Below are positions 11,054-12,254 of a DNA stretch of 12,254 nucleotides, in pieces. Under the pieces are notes generated by a model. That model was given only the letters and a program-made list of their open reading frames with translations. It did no database searches and was not told the DNA's origin. The stretch is taken from NCBI GenBank assembly GCA_018830605.1, contig JAHJRZ010000036.1, forward strand, positions 1 through 12,254. The letters run 5' to 3'. This DNA comes from Patescibacteria group bacterium. GTDB lineage: Bacteria; Patescibacteriota; UBA1384; JAHJRZ01. The stretch's first letter is position 1. Each line of letters opens with the position of its first letter. Both the position numbers and the translations under genes were made by a program.

Positions 11054-11401
11054 ATGAGAATTAAACGCGGAAAAACGACTAAAAAAAAGCACAAAAAAAT
11101 CAAAAAAGCTCTTAAGGGATTTTTAAAATCCAGGCGGGCTTCGGTCAAGCATGGCCGGGAAGCTTTGATCAAGAAGTGGTCGCGGCAGTATGAGGGCAGG
11201 CGCAAAAGAAAGAGAGACTTGAGAGCCCTTTGGATAATTAGATTAAATGCGGCGGCGCGCGAAGAGGGCTTGACTTACAGCAAATTGATAGCCAGTTTAA
11301 AAAAGAAAAAGATTGAATTAGACAGAAAGATATTGGCCGAGATTGCGGTCAATCATCCTGATGTTTTTAAAAAAATCGCCTCCTCCCTTGACAAAAAATA
11401 A
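11054..11401 (+). CDS. rplT: 50S ribosomal protein L20
   Basis: A 115-residue 23S rRNA-binding assembly protein, usual length. It has the long basic N-terminal extension (MRIKRGKTTKKKHKKIKKALKGF), the RDLRALWIIRLNAAAREEGLTYSKLI core and the LAEIAVNHPDVFKKI C-terminus. It starts five bases after the rpmI stop with no SD. In some bacteria L20 represses its operon by binding the infC leader; the leader here is too short to show such a site. Its last codons contain the TTGACA box of the next unit, and no terminator follows directly. Confidence 0.97.
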   Translation: MRIKRGKTTKKKHKKIKKALKGFLKSRRASVKHGREALIKKWSRQYEGRRKRKRDLRALWIIRLNAAAREEGLTYSKLIASLKKKKIELDRKILAEIAVNHPDVFKKIASSLDKK

Positions 11402-11418
11402 TAGTTTGCTAAGATAAT
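11388..11418 (+). promoter_or_regulatory. Promoter of the large GC-rich RNA unit
   Basis: Exact TTGACA (11388-11393) lies inside the end of rplT. GATAAT (11413-11418) is 19 bp downstream; TAAGAT (11410-11415) with a 16-bp spacer is an alternative. The start would be about 11423-11427. Confidence 0.55.
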
Positions 11419-11424
11419 ATTACT

Positions 11425-12175
11425 TTCAATAGAAAGAAGATTAGAATCAACGATTGTGATTTTCTCTCTGCTGAAAGGCAAACGAGTTTTTTCTCTCACG
11501 CATCCTGAGCGCAGGTTGAGAGAAAAGTCAAGGACGGCTGCGGGCAGGTGCCCAACAAAACCACAACAAAAACCCGCACGGACAAAGTCGGCTCTTTGAC
11601 TCCAGTCCAATACCTCCGGGTGGCGCCGGATAGTATAACCAAGTAGCAGTGATGCCTGCGGCTTGGTGCAAGGTGTGGAGAGACAGGGCTCTAGTCTGAC
11701 TAGAGAGGAGGGTTGCGGACTCGATGCTCAACGGGGGGTCGTTAACCAATGAGCCGTTCCAAAACCTACCCTGTCTCTCCTCCAAATGGTCCAGGCAAGC
11801 GACACTGCGACTCGCAAAGAGATATCGGTGTCCACCGTGGCCTGGACCACCAGTCAAAAAGAGTCGACTCCCCGCACTGCGGCCAGGGATAACGAGACTC
11901 GCCCTTAGAAAAGGCGAAGACGGACTCCCGGAGTCGGCCTTTTCTGGCCATTTGATGTTCCTCTGTCTCTTCGAGCGACAATTCCCCCAAAGACGTACCA
12001 CCGACTCGACGAGAGACACCGCGGCCATCAAAGGCCAGAGAAGTTTCGGGCACATTATGCCCCCCATACCGCGCTCGAGTAGCCCCACCACGCAGGAGCC
12101 GTGAGGCGACAAGAAGAGTCGGTTCCCGCCGGGGAATACTTCACTTCAACCTCGCCTTACGGCTTCATTTTTATT
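11425..12175 (+). ncRNA. Candidate large structured non-coding RNA, about 750 nt, unidentified
   Basis: GC-rich and non-coding in appearance, with long helices: TTTTCTCTCA/TGAGAGAAAA (11489-11498, 11517-11526); TGCGGG/CCCGCA (about 11539-11578); a perfect 12-bp GGAGAGACAGGG/CCCTGTCTCTCC (11677-11688, 11769-11780) enclosing CTCTAGT/ACTAGAG (11689-11705). Next are TGGTCCAGGC/GCCTGGACCA (11787-11796, 11840-11849), AGAAAAGGC/GCCTTTTCT (11907-11915, 11937-11945), and GGCC-a-TTTGATG/CATCAAAGGCC (11946-11957, 12026-12036) enclosing GTCTCTTCGAG/CTCGA-cg-AGAGAC (11965-12017). Last is a 15-bp 3' helix (12095-12109, 12152-12166). G-U pairs in that helix favour the plus strand. Open frames on both strands give compositions unlike real proteins here. 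I find no tmRNA, 6S, SRP or RNase P signature. Size recalls large ornate RNAs (GOLLD, ROOL, OLE), but I cannot match it to any. Confidence 0.7.
12095..12175 (+). terminator. Terminator-like 3' domain of the large RNA
   Basis: GGAGCCGTGAGGCGA (12095-12109) pairs with TCGCCTTACGGCTTC (12152-12166) over 15 bp with two G-U pairs. It encloses a hairpin TTCCC/GGGAA (12123-12136) and is followed by ATTTTTATTTT. The loop is large for a classic terminator, but stem and T-run are in the right order. Confidence 0.5.
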
Positions 12176-12254
12176 TTAAGCAAAAATCTTCTGCTCTTTG
12201 GGCCGATAGGAGAGCGCTTCGGCAATATGTTCCGTCTTGATAAATTTTGAAGGG
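12176..12254 (-). CDS. C-terminal end of a ComM/YifB-family Mg-chelatase-like AAA ATPase (partial)
   Basis: On the minus strand one frame reads PSKFIKTEHIAEALSYRPKE... and stops at TAA (12176-12178). The pattern of a short helix with EHIAEAL-x-YRP matches the extreme C-terminus of the ComM/YifB family (Mg_chelatase_C), AAA+ proteins linked to DNA branch migration in natural transformation. Only 25 codons are in the window; the ATPase core would lie beyond 12254. It converges with the large plus-strand RNA unit, whose T-run overlaps its stop. Confidence 0.75.
   Translation of the reverse strand, partial: PSKFIKTEHIAEALSYRPKEQKIFA

Noticed and set aside
11528..12112. A 194-codon open frame on the minus strand and a 126-codon frame on the plus strand (11724-12104) in the GC-rich region after rplT
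   Set aside because: Both lie in intensely self-complementary sequence. Their products are rich in Ser, Arg, Pro, Gly and Trp, unlike the Lys/Ile/Glu-rich neighbours, and show no domain. Openness is expected from high GC.
11673..12125. Group II intron: GTGTG at 11673-11677 and a GAGCC...GGTTC segment at 12096-12125 slightly like domain V
   Set aside because: The segment lacks the AGC triad and the standard 34-nt domain V fold, no intron-encoded protein is present, and GAGCC is better paired with GGCTT in the 3' helix.

Overview
The window looks like a piece of a small bacterial genome of the Candidate Phyla Radiation (Patescibacteria, probably Parcubacteria-like). This is an inference. It rests on AT-rich, lysine- and isoleucine-rich genes, perfect sigma-70-type promoters pressed against the ends of neighbouring genes, very short or absent mRNA leaders, frequent lack of Shine-Dalgarno (SD) sites, short palindromic repeats, and an RNase P RNA, a tRNA and ribosomal genes packed among hypothetical genes. 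No 16S rRNA or other taxonomic marker is present, so the placement is tentative.

Layout: 20-1964 (minus) is a two-component system: an OmpR/PhoB-type response regulator followed by an overlapping cytosolic GAF-HisKA-HATPase kinase. 1965-2258 is non-coding and rich in hairpins. 2259-3119 (minus) is a two-gene unit for small membrane-anchored surface proteins, one with a Gmad2 immunoglobulin-like domain. 3173-3243 is a nested inverted repeat. 3319-3791 (plus) is a GC-rich unit with a consensus promoter and a strong terminator, best read as a structured RNA. 3806-3908 (minus) is tRNA-Gln(TTG) and its terminator. 4003-4470 (minus) is rnpB with promoter and terminator. 4472-7318 (minus) is full-length uvrA. 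7401-7770 (plus) is a second GC-rich unit, either a small RNA or an 84-residue protein. 7783-8538 is a REP-associated tyrosine transposase gene with four copies of its palindrome. 8544-10278 (plus) holds a bactofilin, a divergent diacylglycerol-kinase-like protein and rbfA. 10275-11401 (plus) is the infC-rpmI-rplT translation operon. 11388-12175 (plus) is a third and much larger GC-rich unit, about 750 nt, full of long perfect helices and ending in a terminator-like helix. 12176-12254 (minus) is the C-terminal end of a ComM/YifB-type AAA ATPase.

How the parts work together: rbfA, infC, rpmI and rplT serve ribosome maturation, initiation and the large subunit. rnpB and tRNA-Gln serve tRNA supply and processing. 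uvrA serves nucleotide excision repair. The bactofilin and its neighbour suggest an envelope or cytoskeletal function transcribed into the translation genes.

The most interesting content is the set of GC-rich, promoter-driven, intensely base-pairing segments lying between AT-rich genes. The one after rplT (about 11425-12175) has at least nine long helices and looks like a large structured non-coding RNA that I cannot assign to a known class. The one at 3354-3791 is a second, unrelated-looking candidate. The RAYT element is also notable: one REP copy forms the exact 17-bp spacer of its own promoter, and another lies inside its coding sequence.
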